From CAIVSN01 sp040383945 (GTDB taxonomy: Bacteria > Patescibacteriota > Gracilibacteria > BD1-5 > UBA2023), in the NCBI GenBank assembly GCA_040383945.1, contig JBEICN010000021.1:1-17069 (forward strand): a stretch of 17,069 bases of DNA, read 5' to 3'. The position numbers and the translations under genes are program-made. The notes beneath the pieces were generated by a model, which made no database searches, was not told the origin of the DNA, and was given only the letters and a program-made list of their open reading frames with translations. The first letter of the stretch is position 1; each line of letters starts with the position of its first letter. Below, piece after piece: positions 8,207 to 15,133 of the stretch.

Positions 8207-8377
8207 ATGGCAACCAAAAAAACTGCGACTGTTTCTGACATCGGCACACTCCGTCAAGAGCTATACATTCTGAAAATGAAAAAACTTTCAGGAGAACTCA
8301 AGGAATCTCACAAGATTAAGAACCTGAGAAAACAAATAGCTCGGGAACTTACTTCCAAAAATAACTCTACTCTGTAA
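8207..8377 (+). CDS. rpmC: 50S ribosomal protein L29
   Basis: L29 is a small two-helix protein near the tunnel exit next to L23. The predicted product is 56 residues: a short Lys/Thr-rich start, then LRQELYILKMKKLSGEL and the conserved KIKNLRKQIAREL. The arginine of the IAR motif is written CGG, showing that CGG is also Arg here. The gene sits in its normal place between rplP and rpsQ and is spaced nine bases from rpsQ. Confidence 0.93.
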   Translation: MATKKTATVSDIGTLRQELYILKMKKLSGELKESHKIKNLRKQIARELTSKNNSTL

Positions 8378-8386
8378 TAGCATACC

Positions 8387-8605
8387 ATGCGTACTAAAAT
8401 TGGTACTGTAACTAGCATTAAAATGGATAAGACCATTGTAGTCACAGTAGACACCTACAAAACTCATCCGAAATACAAAAAACGATATAAAGTATCGGCA
8501 AAGTTCTATGCTCATGATGAGAATAATAGCTGCACTCTTGGACAAAAAGTGACCATCAGTGAATGCCGACCGCTTTCACGAACTAAACGCTGGACTCTCG
8601 CATAA
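8387..8605 (+). CDS. rpsQ: 30S ribosomal protein S17
   Basis: S17 is an early-binding OB-fold protein of the small-subunit body. The 72-residue protein shows GTVTSIKMDKTIVVTVD, the HPKYKKRYKVSAKFYAHDE strand pair and QKVTISECRPLSRTKRW. It is slightly shorter than many homologues. No TGA codons; its TAA is 12 bases before rplN. Confidence 0.96.
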   Translation: MRTKIGTVTSIKMDKTIVVTVDTYKTHPKYKKRYKVSAKFYAHDENNSCTLGQKVTISECRPLSRTKRWTLA

Positions 8606-8617
8606 TTTTATAAGAAT

Positions 8618-8986
8618 ATGATCCAATCAGAATCACGACTTTCTGTCGTCGACAACACCGGTGCAAAACTTGCACTCTGTATCAAAGTACTTGGAGGTTC
8701 CAAGAGACGATACGCTTCCGTAGGCGATGTTATTGTCGTTTCTATCAAGGAAGCTCTTCCAAACGGAACCATCAAGAAGAAATCTGTTCAAAAGGCAGTA
8801 ATCGTTCGTGTGGCTGCTGAAGTTCGACGAGCAGACGGTACCTACGTACGTTCAGATGATAATGCTTGCGTTATCATCAATGATGACGGAGAGCCAAAAG
8901 GTACTCGTGTGTTTGGACCAGTGTTCCGAGAGCTCAAGAATAAGGGCTACCAAAAAATTATCTCTCTAGCACCAGAAGTACTCTAA
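8618..8986 (+). CDS. rplN: 50S ribosomal protein L14
   Basis: L14 forms an intersubunit bridge with 16S rRNA and contacts L19. At 122 residues it is of standard length. Signatures are MIQSESRLSVVDNTGAK at the start, CIKVLGGSKRRYASVGD, then the KAVIVR strand and GTRVFGPVFRELK near the end. Between rpsQ and rplX, as expected. No TGA codons. Confidence 0.97.
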   Translation: MIQSESRLSVVDNTGAKLALCIKVLGGSKRRYASVGDVIVVSIKEALPNGTIKKKSVQKAVIVRVAAEVRRADGTYVRSDDNACVIINDDGEPKGTRVFGPVFRELKNKGYQKIISLAPEVL

Positions 8987-8996
8987 TATCTTATTT

Positions 8997-9305
8997 ATGA
9001 AAATTCACAGCTGAGACCTCGTACAAGTAATCTCCGGTAAAGACAAAGGAAAACAAGGAAAGGTTATTTCTGTTTTCCTCAAAGAGGAGCGTGTTCTTGT
9101 TGAGGGAGTTAACATTGTTAAGAAAGCGATCAAAAAGCAAGGTATGACACCATGACGATTTGTCGAACTGGAAAAGTCTGTCCATGTGTCAAATGTCGCA
9201 GTTCTTGACCCTGAAACAAAAAAGCCTACGCGAATTGGTTTCAGTTTCGAAGGATCAAAAAAAATTCGAATCTCAAAAAAGTCTGGTAAGTCACTTGTAA
9301 AGTAA
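8997..9305 (+). CDS. rplX: 50S ribosomal protein L24
   Basis: L24 nucleates assembly of the large subunit through a KOW domain. The product is 102 residues if two TGA codons are read as Gly. The first, at 9012-9014 (residue 6), is the Gly of the GD-x-V-x-V motif that begins the KOW fold (GDLVQVISGKDKGKQGKV). The second, at 9153-9155 (residue 53), is the Gly after Pro in the TPGRFVE segment, equivalent to the PGG of other L24 proteins. SVHVSNVAVLDP follows. The gene is invisible with standard code. It is the only ribosomal gene here with two recoded codons. Confidence 0.95.
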
Positions 9306-9311
9306 AACCAT

Positions 9312-9851
9312 ATGTCATTTCAACAACACATAAACTCAAAAGTTCTTCCAGAACTTCAGAAAACTCTCAAGATTGAGAATGTCATGCAGCTCCCTCGTTT
9401 TGAGAAAGTCGTACTCAACATGGGTATCGGTACCTACGTGGCAAGTGGTAACAAAGATTTTTCTTCATTGAAGAATGATCTTGCCCTCATAGCAGGTCAA
9501 CTTCCAAAAGTAAATGCCTCACGAAAATCTATTTCCAACTTCAAGCTCCGAGAAGGAATGCCGGTTGGTATGACCGTTACCCTTCGCGGAGAGAAAATGT
9601 ATGCTTTTATTGAGAAGCTTATTGCCGTTATTCTTCCACGAGTTCGAGATTTTCGAGGTATTTCCTCAAAATGATTTGATCATGCAGGAAACTTTAATTT
9701 TGGTATCAAAGAACACACCATTTTCCCAGAGGTTCCTCAGCTTGACGTGGTAAAGACTCACGGTCTTCAGATAACTTTCAAGTTCAAGTCTGAGTCCAAA
9801 GAACACTCAAAAGCACTTCTCGACGCACTTAAATTCCCTTTCACTCGCTAA
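9312..9851 (+). CDS. rplE: 50S ribosomal protein L5
   Basis: L5 binds 5S rRNA and touches the P-site tRNA. The product is 179 residues, standard length, with motifs KVVLNMGIGTY, ASRKSISNFKLREGMPVGMTVTLRG, RVRDFRGISSK and, after TGA at 9672-9674 (residue 121), FDHAGNFNFGIKEHTIFPE. The position of this TGA is usually Ser or a small residue in other L5 proteins, so it is compatible with Gly but not diagnostic. With standard code the C-terminal third would be lost. The TAA stop is one base from rpsN. Confidence 0.97.
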
Positions 9852-9852
9852 T

Positions 9853-10077
9853 ATGGCACGAAAAGCAATCGTAAATAAGGCAGCTGCCGCACAATCAAAA
9901 GCCGCTAAAGCTCGGGCTCTTGGTAAAAAAGTTTCATTCCCTACACGTCTTTATCACAGATGCAGCGTTTGTGGTCGAGTTAACGGGTATATCGGTAAGT
10001 TTGACATGTGTCGAATTTGCGTCCGTGAGCGGGCAAATGCCGGTGAACTCATGGGAGTTAGAAAGTCAAGCTGGTAG
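9853..10077 (+). CDS. rpsN: 30S ribosomal protein S14, zinc-binding form
   Basis: S14 binds late in the head of the small subunit. The 74-residue product is the short zinc-finger type: CSVCGR and CRICVRE provide the two CxxC pairs. It ends in GVRKSSW, as S14 does. An Ala/Lys-rich N-terminal stretch of about 14 residues makes it longer than the usual 61-residue form. The ATG at 9853 is used because no later start keeps the basic N-terminus; translation from an internal codon is not excluded. TAG stop. Confidence 0.95.
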   Translation: MARKAIVNKAAAAQSKAAKARALGKKVSFPTRLYHRCSVCGRVNGYIGKFDMCRICVRERANAGELMGVRKSSW

Positions 10078-10100
10078 TATCTTAGAATTATCTCAATATT

Positions 10101-10487
10101 ATGTATAATGATCCAATAGCAGACATGCTCTCTCGTATCCGAAATGGATACCTTTCCCGTCTTGCAAAAATCGAGGTACCATACTCTGTCCTCAAAGCAG
10201 AACTACTCCGAGTTTTCAAGAAGAACAACTACATTGCGAACTATACCGTCTCTGAAGACAAGAAAAGCGTGGTAGTTGAACTCAACGATGTTCGTGTTAC
10301 TAAGTATGTACCAAGTTTTCGAAAAATCAGCAAGCCTGGTCAGCGTATTTATGTAAAGAGTGCTGACATTAAGAGATCTCGAAATGGTCTCGGTATCTTC
10401 ATTCTATCTACTCCAAAAGGAATTGTTACAGGATATGAGGCTTTTGCTCTCGGTGTCGGTGGAGAACTCCTTTGTGAAATCTTTTAA
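10101..10487 (+). CDS. rpsH: 30S ribosomal protein S8
   Basis: S8 binds the central domain of 16S rRNA and represses the spc operon in E. coli. The product is 128 residues. It begins MYNDPIADMLSRIRNG, a standard S8 start, and continues with the LRVFKKNNYI segment and RNGLGIFILSTPKGIVTGYEA before the C-terminal GGELLCEIF. No TGA codons. The gene starts 23 bases after rpsN. Confidence 0.97.
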   Translation: MYNDPIADMLSRIRNGYLSRLAKIEVPYSVLKAELLRVFKKNNYIANYTVSEDKKSVVVELNDVRVTKYVPSFRKISKPGQRIYVKSADIKRSRNGLGIFILSTPKGIVTGYEAFALGVGGELLCEIF

Positions 10488-10499
10488 TATTATTTGTTT

Positions 10500-11060
10500 A
10501 TGTCTCGAATCTGAAAGCTTCCCGTCGCACTCCCTGCTGGAGTTACCCTAGAGGTAGATGGGAAGAAGATCACAGTAAAGGGTCCAAAGGGAAGTCTCTC
10601 TTTGACGCTTCAAGAGGTTGTTAGTGTTACGGTTGAAGGCACTGAAGCTCATGTAAAAATAGCTGATGAAACCAATTCACAGCAAAAAGCATTCTGGGGA
10701 CTTACCCGAGCACTCATCTCAAATATGGTGCATGGTGTTTCCCAGGGATACAAGAAGTCGCTTGAAATTATCGGAGTTGGTTACAAATTTGAAATCGTCA
10801 GCCCGGTAAAATTGGTACTTTCTGTTGGTTTTTCTCACAAAGTTAACCTTGATGCTCCAGCGGGTGTCACGATGACTGCCGATGCGAAAGAGAAGAATAT
10901 TATTCATATTGAAGGTATCGATAAGCAGTTGGTAGGATACTTCGCCGCTTTAGTGCGAGAGGTAAAACGACCAGAGCCATACAAAGGTAAGGGAATCCGA
11001 TATGTTGGTGAATATGTTCGACGCAAGGCTGGAAAAACTGCTGCTAAGGGTGGTAAATAA
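10500..11060 (+). CDS. rplF: 50S ribosomal protein L6
   Basis: L6 lies at the factor-binding site beside the sarcin-ricin loop. The 186-residue product begins MSRI, then TGA at 10512-10514, then KLPVALPAGV. The TGA stands at the invariant Gly of the SRIGK start, strong proof of UGA as Gly. Domain 1 shows KITVKGPKGSLS, domain 2 shows KKSLEIIGVGYKFE and the basic end has RPEPYKGKGIRY. With standard code only a start 102 bases downstream would be found. It lies 12 bases after rpsH. Confidence 0.97.
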
Positions 11061-11075
11061 TTATTTCAAAAGAAT

Positions 11076-11417
11076 ATGTTAGCAAAAATTCAAAAACGCA
11101 TCAAGCGTCACATAAAGATTCGAGCTCGAGTCTCTGGAACTGCCGCCCGCCCTCGTCTGAGTGTATATCGATCAAACACTGCTATCTTCGCTCAACTTAT
11201 AGATGACGAAGCAGGAAAAACCCTCTTGAGTGCTTCATGTCATGGTATTACTACTGGAACCAAAACTGCGAAAGCGAGTGAGGTTGGGAAAATCCTCGGT
11301 GAATCTGCAAAAAAAGCAGGTATCACTACCGTAGTATTCGATCGAGGTGGCTTTCTCTACGCCGGACGAGTCAAGGCTCTTGCTGAAGCAGCACGAAATG
11401 CCGGTCTTTCATTTTAA
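11076..11417 (+). CDS. rplR: 50S ribosomal protein L18
   Basis: L18 binds 5S rRNA with L5. The product is 113 residues, with RVSGTAARPRLSVYRSNTAIFAQLIDDE and the C-terminal VVFDRGGFLYAGRVKALAEAARNAGL, both typical. No TGA codons. Spaced 15 bases from rplF and 11 bases from rpsE. Confidence 0.96.
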   Translation: MLAKIQKRIKRHIKIRARVSGTAARPRLSVYRSNTAIFAQLIDDEAGKTLLSASCHGITTGTKTAKASEVGKILGESAKKAGITTVVFDRGGFLYAGRVKALAEAARNAGLSF

Positions 11418-11428
11418 CTCTTTTTTAT

Positions 11429-12013
11429 ATGACAGAAGAAGTACGAAACAATGCGAACAAGCCAAAGCGCGATGGAAATCGTCCAGGAGGACCACGTCGA
11501 GATCGCGGAAGCTTCAAAGAAGTTCAAAAAGAGTTTCAGGAGGAACTCCTCGAAGTAGCGCGAGTTACTCGTGTAACAGCGGGAGGACGTCAACTGAGAT
11601 TTCGAGCTTCCGTAGCCATCGGTAACGGTAAGGGTACGGTAGGTTTAGGTATCGGTAAGGCTTGAGAAGTAGCCGTTGCAGTTGAAAAAGCTGTTCGTGA
11701 TGCCAAAAAGAATCTCATTAACTTTCCTATTGTTGATGGAACTCTTCCTCATGACATTACCGCGAATTTTAAGTCCACTACCGTAATGATTCACCCAGCT
11801 AATAAGGGTACGGGTATCATTGCCGGTGGAGCTATCCGAAAGCTAGTTTTTGTTTCTGGTCTTAAGGATGTTATTATCAAAAGATTTGGAGGTAATAATC
11901 CAGTCACCAATGTGCGAGCTGCAATCAAGGCTCTTGGTCTTCTCAAAAATACCAGCTCTCCTTTTTTGAAGGCAAAATCTGCAAAACTAGAAACCGAAGC
12001 AACAACTGTATAA
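11429..12013 (+). CDS. rpsE: 30S ribosomal protein S5
   Basis: S5 helps form the mRNA entry tunnel and affects accuracy. The complete 194-residue protein requires TGA at 11663-11665 (residue 79) read as Gly, inside the GIGKAGEVAVAVEKA helix start. A basic N-terminal tail of about 30 residues precedes the S5 double-stranded RNA-binding region (ARVTRVTAGGRQLRFRASVAIGNGKGTVGLG). The C-terminal domain has KSTTVMIHPANKGTGIIAGGA and GGNNPVTNVRAAIKAL. Position 79 is often Arg or another residue in other S5 proteins, so it does not by itself identify the amino acid. In most bacteria rpmD follows; here rplO follows after 10 bases. Confidence 0.97.
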
Positions 12014-12023
12014 TTTCAAGACA

Positions 12024-12479
12024 ATGGTCTCTCTTACTACAATTTCCTCAACACGAGGATCCACTAAAGAACGAAAGCGAATTGGTCGAGGTAATGGTTC
12101 TGGAAAAGGAACTTACTCCGGGCGAGGAGTGAAAGGTCAAGGTTCACGAACAGGTACTGGAAAATTTAATCCAGCATTTGAAGGAGGACAAACTCCCCTA
12201 TTTCGAAGACTTCCAAAGTCACGAGGATTTACCAAGTGGAATCAAGTCGAGTTCAATGTAGTCAATTTGTCAGATCTCGCAGAACTTGCGGCTCTTAAGA
12301 TTACTACGATAGATGCGATGATTCTCGCTGAACATGGATATATTCGCAAGAATGGTAATCCTCTCAAGGTTTTGGCAAACGGCACACTTGATACCGCCGT
12401 CACTGTCACGGCAAACAAGGCTTCAAAGGAAGCACTCGCCATGATAGAAAAGGCTGGAGGTAAAGTAGAGCTCATCTAA
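12024..12479 (+). CDS. rplO: 50S ribosomal protein L15
   Basis: L15 is a late assembly protein of the large subunit. The 151-residue product has KRIGRGNGSGKGTYSGRGVKGQGSRTG at the start (conserved Gly/Arg/Lys-rich loop), PLFRRLPKSRGF and a C-terminal domain ending EALAMIEKAGGKVELI. No TGA codons. It is the last gene of the ribosomal operon; a strong intrinsic terminator begins six bases after its stop and separates it from secY. Confidence 0.97.
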   Translation: MVSLTTISSTRGSTKERKRIGRGNGSGKGTYSGRGVKGQGSRTGTGKFNPAFEGGQTPLFRRLPKSRGFTKWNQVEFNVVNLSDLAELAALKITTIDAMILAEHGYIRKNGNPLKVLANGTLDTAVTVTANKASKEALAMIEKAGGKVELI

Positions 12480-12484
12480 TCCCT

Positions 12485-12515
12485 AACAAGCCCTACCCTG
12501 GTAGGGCTTGTTTTT
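12485..12515 (+). terminator. Intrinsic terminator of the ribosomal operon
   Basis: A 13-base perfect inverted repeat (12485-12497 and 12500-12512) with core AAGCCCTACC/GGTAGGGCTT forms a strong GC-rich stem with a tight loop, and its 3' flank runs into TTTTT at 12511-12515. It separates the ribosomal operon from the secY promoter. Confidence 0.92.
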
Positions 12516-12544
12516 GGTTTACTTTCCTTTTTTTTCTCTATACT
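12516..12544 (+). promoter_or_regulatory. Promoter of secY
   Basis: TATACT (-10) at 12539-12544 lies 10 bases before the secY ATG at 12555, implying a leader of about three or four bases. The -35 is weak: GGTTTA at 12516-12521 gives 17-base spacing. A terminator directly upstream supports a separate promoter here. Confidence 0.55.
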
Positions 12545-12554
12545 CAATCTTACT

Positions 12555-13877
12555 ATGATTTTAAAAAACTTTTCACGTCTCTGGGATTCAGAGGAAGTAC
12601 GAAAGAAGGTACTTGTGACGCTTGGTCTCGTATTGGTATACAAGTTTCTTTCTCTTATTCCAGTTCCAGGAGTAAATGTCACTGCCATTGCTGCGTTAAA
12701 ATCCTTTTTGGCTGAAAGCCAAGGGCTCGCTTTCTTCTCTTCACTTCTTGGAGGTGGACTAGAGAATTTCTCAGTCGTACTTATGGGTCTTGCTCCGTAT
12801 ATCAATGCGGTCATCATCATTCAACTTCTCGGAGTAGTAGTTCCTCAACTCGAAGCTCTCAAAAAAGAGGGAGAACAAGGGCAGAGAAAAATTAACAACT
12901 ACACCAGATATGCTACCCTTCCTTTGGCACTTGCTCAAAGTTATGGAATGATTCTTTTGATCAATACTCTCATTTCTTCTGTTGGTGGGGGAATTTTGAT
13001 TGATACCAAAGATTTTTGGGGAATAGTGCTCCCGGCAATGATTTGTATTACTGGAGGTACCATGATACTTCTCTGGCTTTGAGATATTATTACAGAGTCT
13101 GGAATTGGTAACGGAACCTCGCTTATCATATTTGCCGGAGTTCTTTCTGGTGTTCCTGGTCATGTAGGAGGGTATTTGAGCGTTCAAAATTACGGACTCC
13201 TCATCGGTCTATTTTTTATGACACTTGCGGTTATTTATGTAATTATAAAATTTACCGAAGGATACCGTAAGATCCCATTGATCTACACCAAAACCGGACG
13301 CGATGAGAGATCGTATTTTCCTATTCGAGTCAATCAAGCGGGTATGATTCCAATAATCTTTGCGATCTCTATTATCACCTTCCCATCTCTCATAGGTCAA
13401 GTTCTAGTAGCAAAAAGTGCGGGAAGATTGGTAGAAATTGGTAATTTTCTCGTTACGAATTTCTCGATGAATAATCCGTCTTGGCTCTACATTGGAGTCT
13501 ACTTTATTCTTATTCTTGCTTTTTCTTTTTTCTATGTCTCTATCGTATTCAACCCATCTGAAGTAGCTGAAAATATACAGAAGCGTGGGGGATATATTCC
13601 TGGTATTCGTCCAGGGAAAGAGACAGCTGAATATTTGGAACATACGAGCACCTATTTGAATCTTTGGGGAGGAAGCTTCCTGGCGCTCATAGCCATATTC
13701 CCGTATGCTGCTACAAAATTGAATAACACTTTTAATTTTATGGATATATCTGGAGGGTCGAATATAGACTTCTTGATATCAGGAGCGGGTTTGATCATTA
13801 CGGTTGGTGTGGTGCTTGAACTCATCAGAAAAGTGGACACCGAACTCAAAAGTTACGATTATAAAAAGTTTTACTAG
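12555..13877 (+). CDS. secY: Preprotein translocase subunit SecY
   Basis: SecY is the channel subunit of the SecYEG translocon. The product is 440 residues with about ten hydrophobic helices. Visible motifs are a cytosolic N-terminus with FLSLIPVPGVNV, GLAPYINAVIIIQLL, the helix before the break, DIITESGIGNGTSLIIF, the RVNQAGMIPIIFA segment and FNPSEVAENIQKRGGYIPGIRPGKETAEYL. TGA at 13080-13082 (residue 176) is the Gly between LLWL and DIITE, a position that is Gly in most SecY proteins. With standard code the gene splits into two. It is transcribed separately from the ribosomal operon and closed by its own terminator; adk, often next to secY, is found 1.3 kb downstream. Confidence 0.97.
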
Positions 13878-13938
13878 AGATTTCAGGGGTTTCTCTTGCA
13901 TCTCTCAAGCCCAGCCCCAGCTCTACTCATGACAACTC

Positions 13939-13971
13939 AAATGATTTCTATAACCATAGGAATCATTTTTT
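13939..13971 (+). terminator. Intrinsic terminator downstream of secY
   Basis: A 13-base-pair stem (13939-13951 with 13956-13968, one G-U pair) closes an AACC loop and runs into six T residues at 13966-13971. It overlaps the start of the promoter for the exonuclease gene, so termination and initiation signals abut. Confidence 0.9.
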
Positions 13972-13972
13972 C

Positions 13973-14000
13973 TTGACTCTCTTGGGCTTCCCTCTAAAAT
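13973..14000 (+). promoter_or_regulatory. Promoter of the DnaQ-like exonuclease gene
   Basis: TTGACT (-35) at 13973-13978 and TAAAAT (-10) at 13995-14000 are separated by 16 bases. The start codon at 14009 is eight bases after the -10 box, so the message would be leaderless or nearly so. This helps choose ATG 14009 over the in-frame ATG at 13973, which lies inside the promoter. Confidence 0.6.
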
Positions 14001-14008
14001 CCCGGCCT

Positions 14009-14611
14009 ATGAAAGCATTCGTATTCGACACCGAGACCACGGGTTTCTCTAGCAAAGACCGACCCCTCAGTGAACAACCCTACATTGTTCAATTTGCAGG
14101 CATTCTTGGAGAAGCTCATCGAGCGAATGGATTTGAGGAGATTGAGCGTATTAATCTTTTGATACGACCGAGAATCTCTATACCCTTCGGGGCCTCGCAG
14201 GTGCATGGTATATATGACAAAGATGTCGAAAATGCCCCATATATTGAAGAAGTATTGCCACAAATACTCAAATTTCTCAATACCGCAGATGTCGTAGTTG
14301 GGCACAATATTGAGTTTGACGAGCAGATTATCCGTGATGAGCTCGCACGACTTGGTCGCAATGGAGATTATCAGCCGATGAAGACCCTTTGTACTATGCG
14401 CTCTTCTACAGAGTACTGCAAGCTTCCGGGGCGAGGCTTCTCTTTTAAGTCTCCTCGTCTCAATGAGCTCTACAAGCACCTTTTTGGAGAGTATTTTGTG
14501 GGCGCTCATGATGCCATGTATGACGTGGAAGCTACCGCAAAGTCATTTGGAGAATTGCTCAAGCGGGAAGTTATTGTTTTGGAGGAATCAGAAATCATGC
14601 GACTGTTTTAA
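14009..14611 (+). CDS. DnaQ-like 3'-5' exonuclease (DEDDh family)
   Basis: A 200-residue protein with an RNase H-fold exonuclease domain. The DEDDh residues are visible: FDTETTG (Asp7, Glu9) at the start, HNIEFDEQII (Asp in the second motif) and HDAMYDVEATAK (His and the last Asp) near the C-terminus. These domains excise 3' nucleotides, as in the proofreading subunit of polymerase III or stand-alone oligonucleotide trimming enzymes. The polymerase-linked role is not shown here. No polymerase, BRCT or helicase domain is fused. An in-frame upstream ATG at 13973 would add 12 residues but overlaps the -35 element. No TGA codons; monocistronic by its flanking signals. Confidence 0.9.
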   Translation: MKAFVFDTETTGFSSKDRPLSEQPYIVQFAGILGEAHRANGFEEIERINLLIRPRISIPFGASQVHGIYDKDVENAPYIEEVLPQILKFLNTADVVVGHNIEFDEQIIRDELARLGRNGDYQPMKTLCTMRSSTEYCKLPGRGFSFKSPRLNELYKHLFGEYFVGAHDAMYDVEATAKSFGELLKREVIVLEESEIMRLF

Positions 14612-14664
14612 TATACGACATTACCCCTTTGAAACATGCTTCTCAGAGCATGACCAGAATTTCG

Positions 14665-14694
14665 GGTTTATATTTCCTCATTTTCTCATATACT
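14665..14694 (+). promoter_or_regulatory. Promoter of the RNase P RNA gene
   Basis: TATACT at 14689-14694 is six bases upstream of position 14701, where the P1 helix of the RNase P RNA begins, so the predicted start matches the RNA 5' end. The -35 is weak (GGTTTA at 14665-14670, 18-base spacing), similar to the secY promoter. Confidence 0.55.
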
Positions 14695-14699
14695 TTTGT

Positions 14700-15115
14700 T
14701 GCCCAATTGCAACACTCTCTACTCGGGCGCCGTGTCGATCAAACTGGTCGTTAGGGCGCCCGGGAGGAAAGTCTGGACACCCTTCGGGAGCATGGCAGCT
14801 AACGGCTGCGGCCGTGCTATAATACATAAATTCACGGTACGGAAAGTGCCACAGAGACAATACTACCAAGTATCTTTGGATCTTGGGAAAGGTGAAAAGT
14901 TTCGTCAGGTTTCCTGCTCCGGTAGGAGGCGAGGCGAGAACGTCCGCGGTAACGCGGAATCGTCGGCAAACCCCATGTGGTGCAAGAGGAATGGTACAAT
15001 GAGATACGGGACCCGTTTCCCCTCAACGTATACCTCGCTTGAGGCCATTGGCGACAATGGTCCTAGATAGATGGAGAGAGAAGTACAGAATCCGGCTTAT
15101 GAAGCAATTGGGCCT
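14700..15115 (+). ncRNA. rnpB: RNase P RNA, bacterial type A
   Basis: RNase P RNA is the catalytic component that removes tRNA 5' leaders. The hallmarks are visible: GGAGGAAAGTCTGGAC around 14762-14776 (P4 5' strand region), CGGAAAGTGCCACAGAGACA around 14840-14860, GGTGAAAAG near 14891 and ACAGAATCCGGCTTA at 15085-15099 (P4 3' strand). P1 closes perfectly: GCCCAATTGC at 14701-14710 pairs with GCAATTGGGC at 15104-15113. P2 (CTCTCT with AGAGAG), P3 (GGGCGCC with GGCGCCC) and the terminal CTTGAGGCCATTGGCGACAATGG hairpin fit type A. It is about 415 bases. The L15 loop, which in most bacteria carries GGU to pair with tRNA CCA, seems to read CGUA here. No terminator separates it from adk. Confidence 0.93.
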
Positions 15116-15133
15116 TTAATTACATACAACAAC

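Noticed and set aside
10101..10112. TATAAT-like word at the start of rpsH
   Set aside because: It lies inside the first codons (after the ATG) and no -35 is nearby, so it cannot be that gene's promoter.
6533..13082. UGA as tryptophan (code 4)
   Set aside because: None of the diagnostic positions in S19, L6, L16, L24 or SecY is Trp in these families; all are Gly.
14635..14652. Hairpin CATGCT/AGCATG after the exonuclease gene as a terminator
   Set aside because: Only six pairs and no T-run follow it; too weak to call.
14696..15070. Plus-strand open frame of 124 residues
   Set aside because: It lies entirely in the RNase P RNA; the conserved RNA elements explain the sequence.
15071..15133. 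Longer adk start at 15071
   Set aside because: It would translate the conserved P4 and P1 3' strands of RNase P RNA; ATG 15134 gives the normal adenylate kinase N-terminus.
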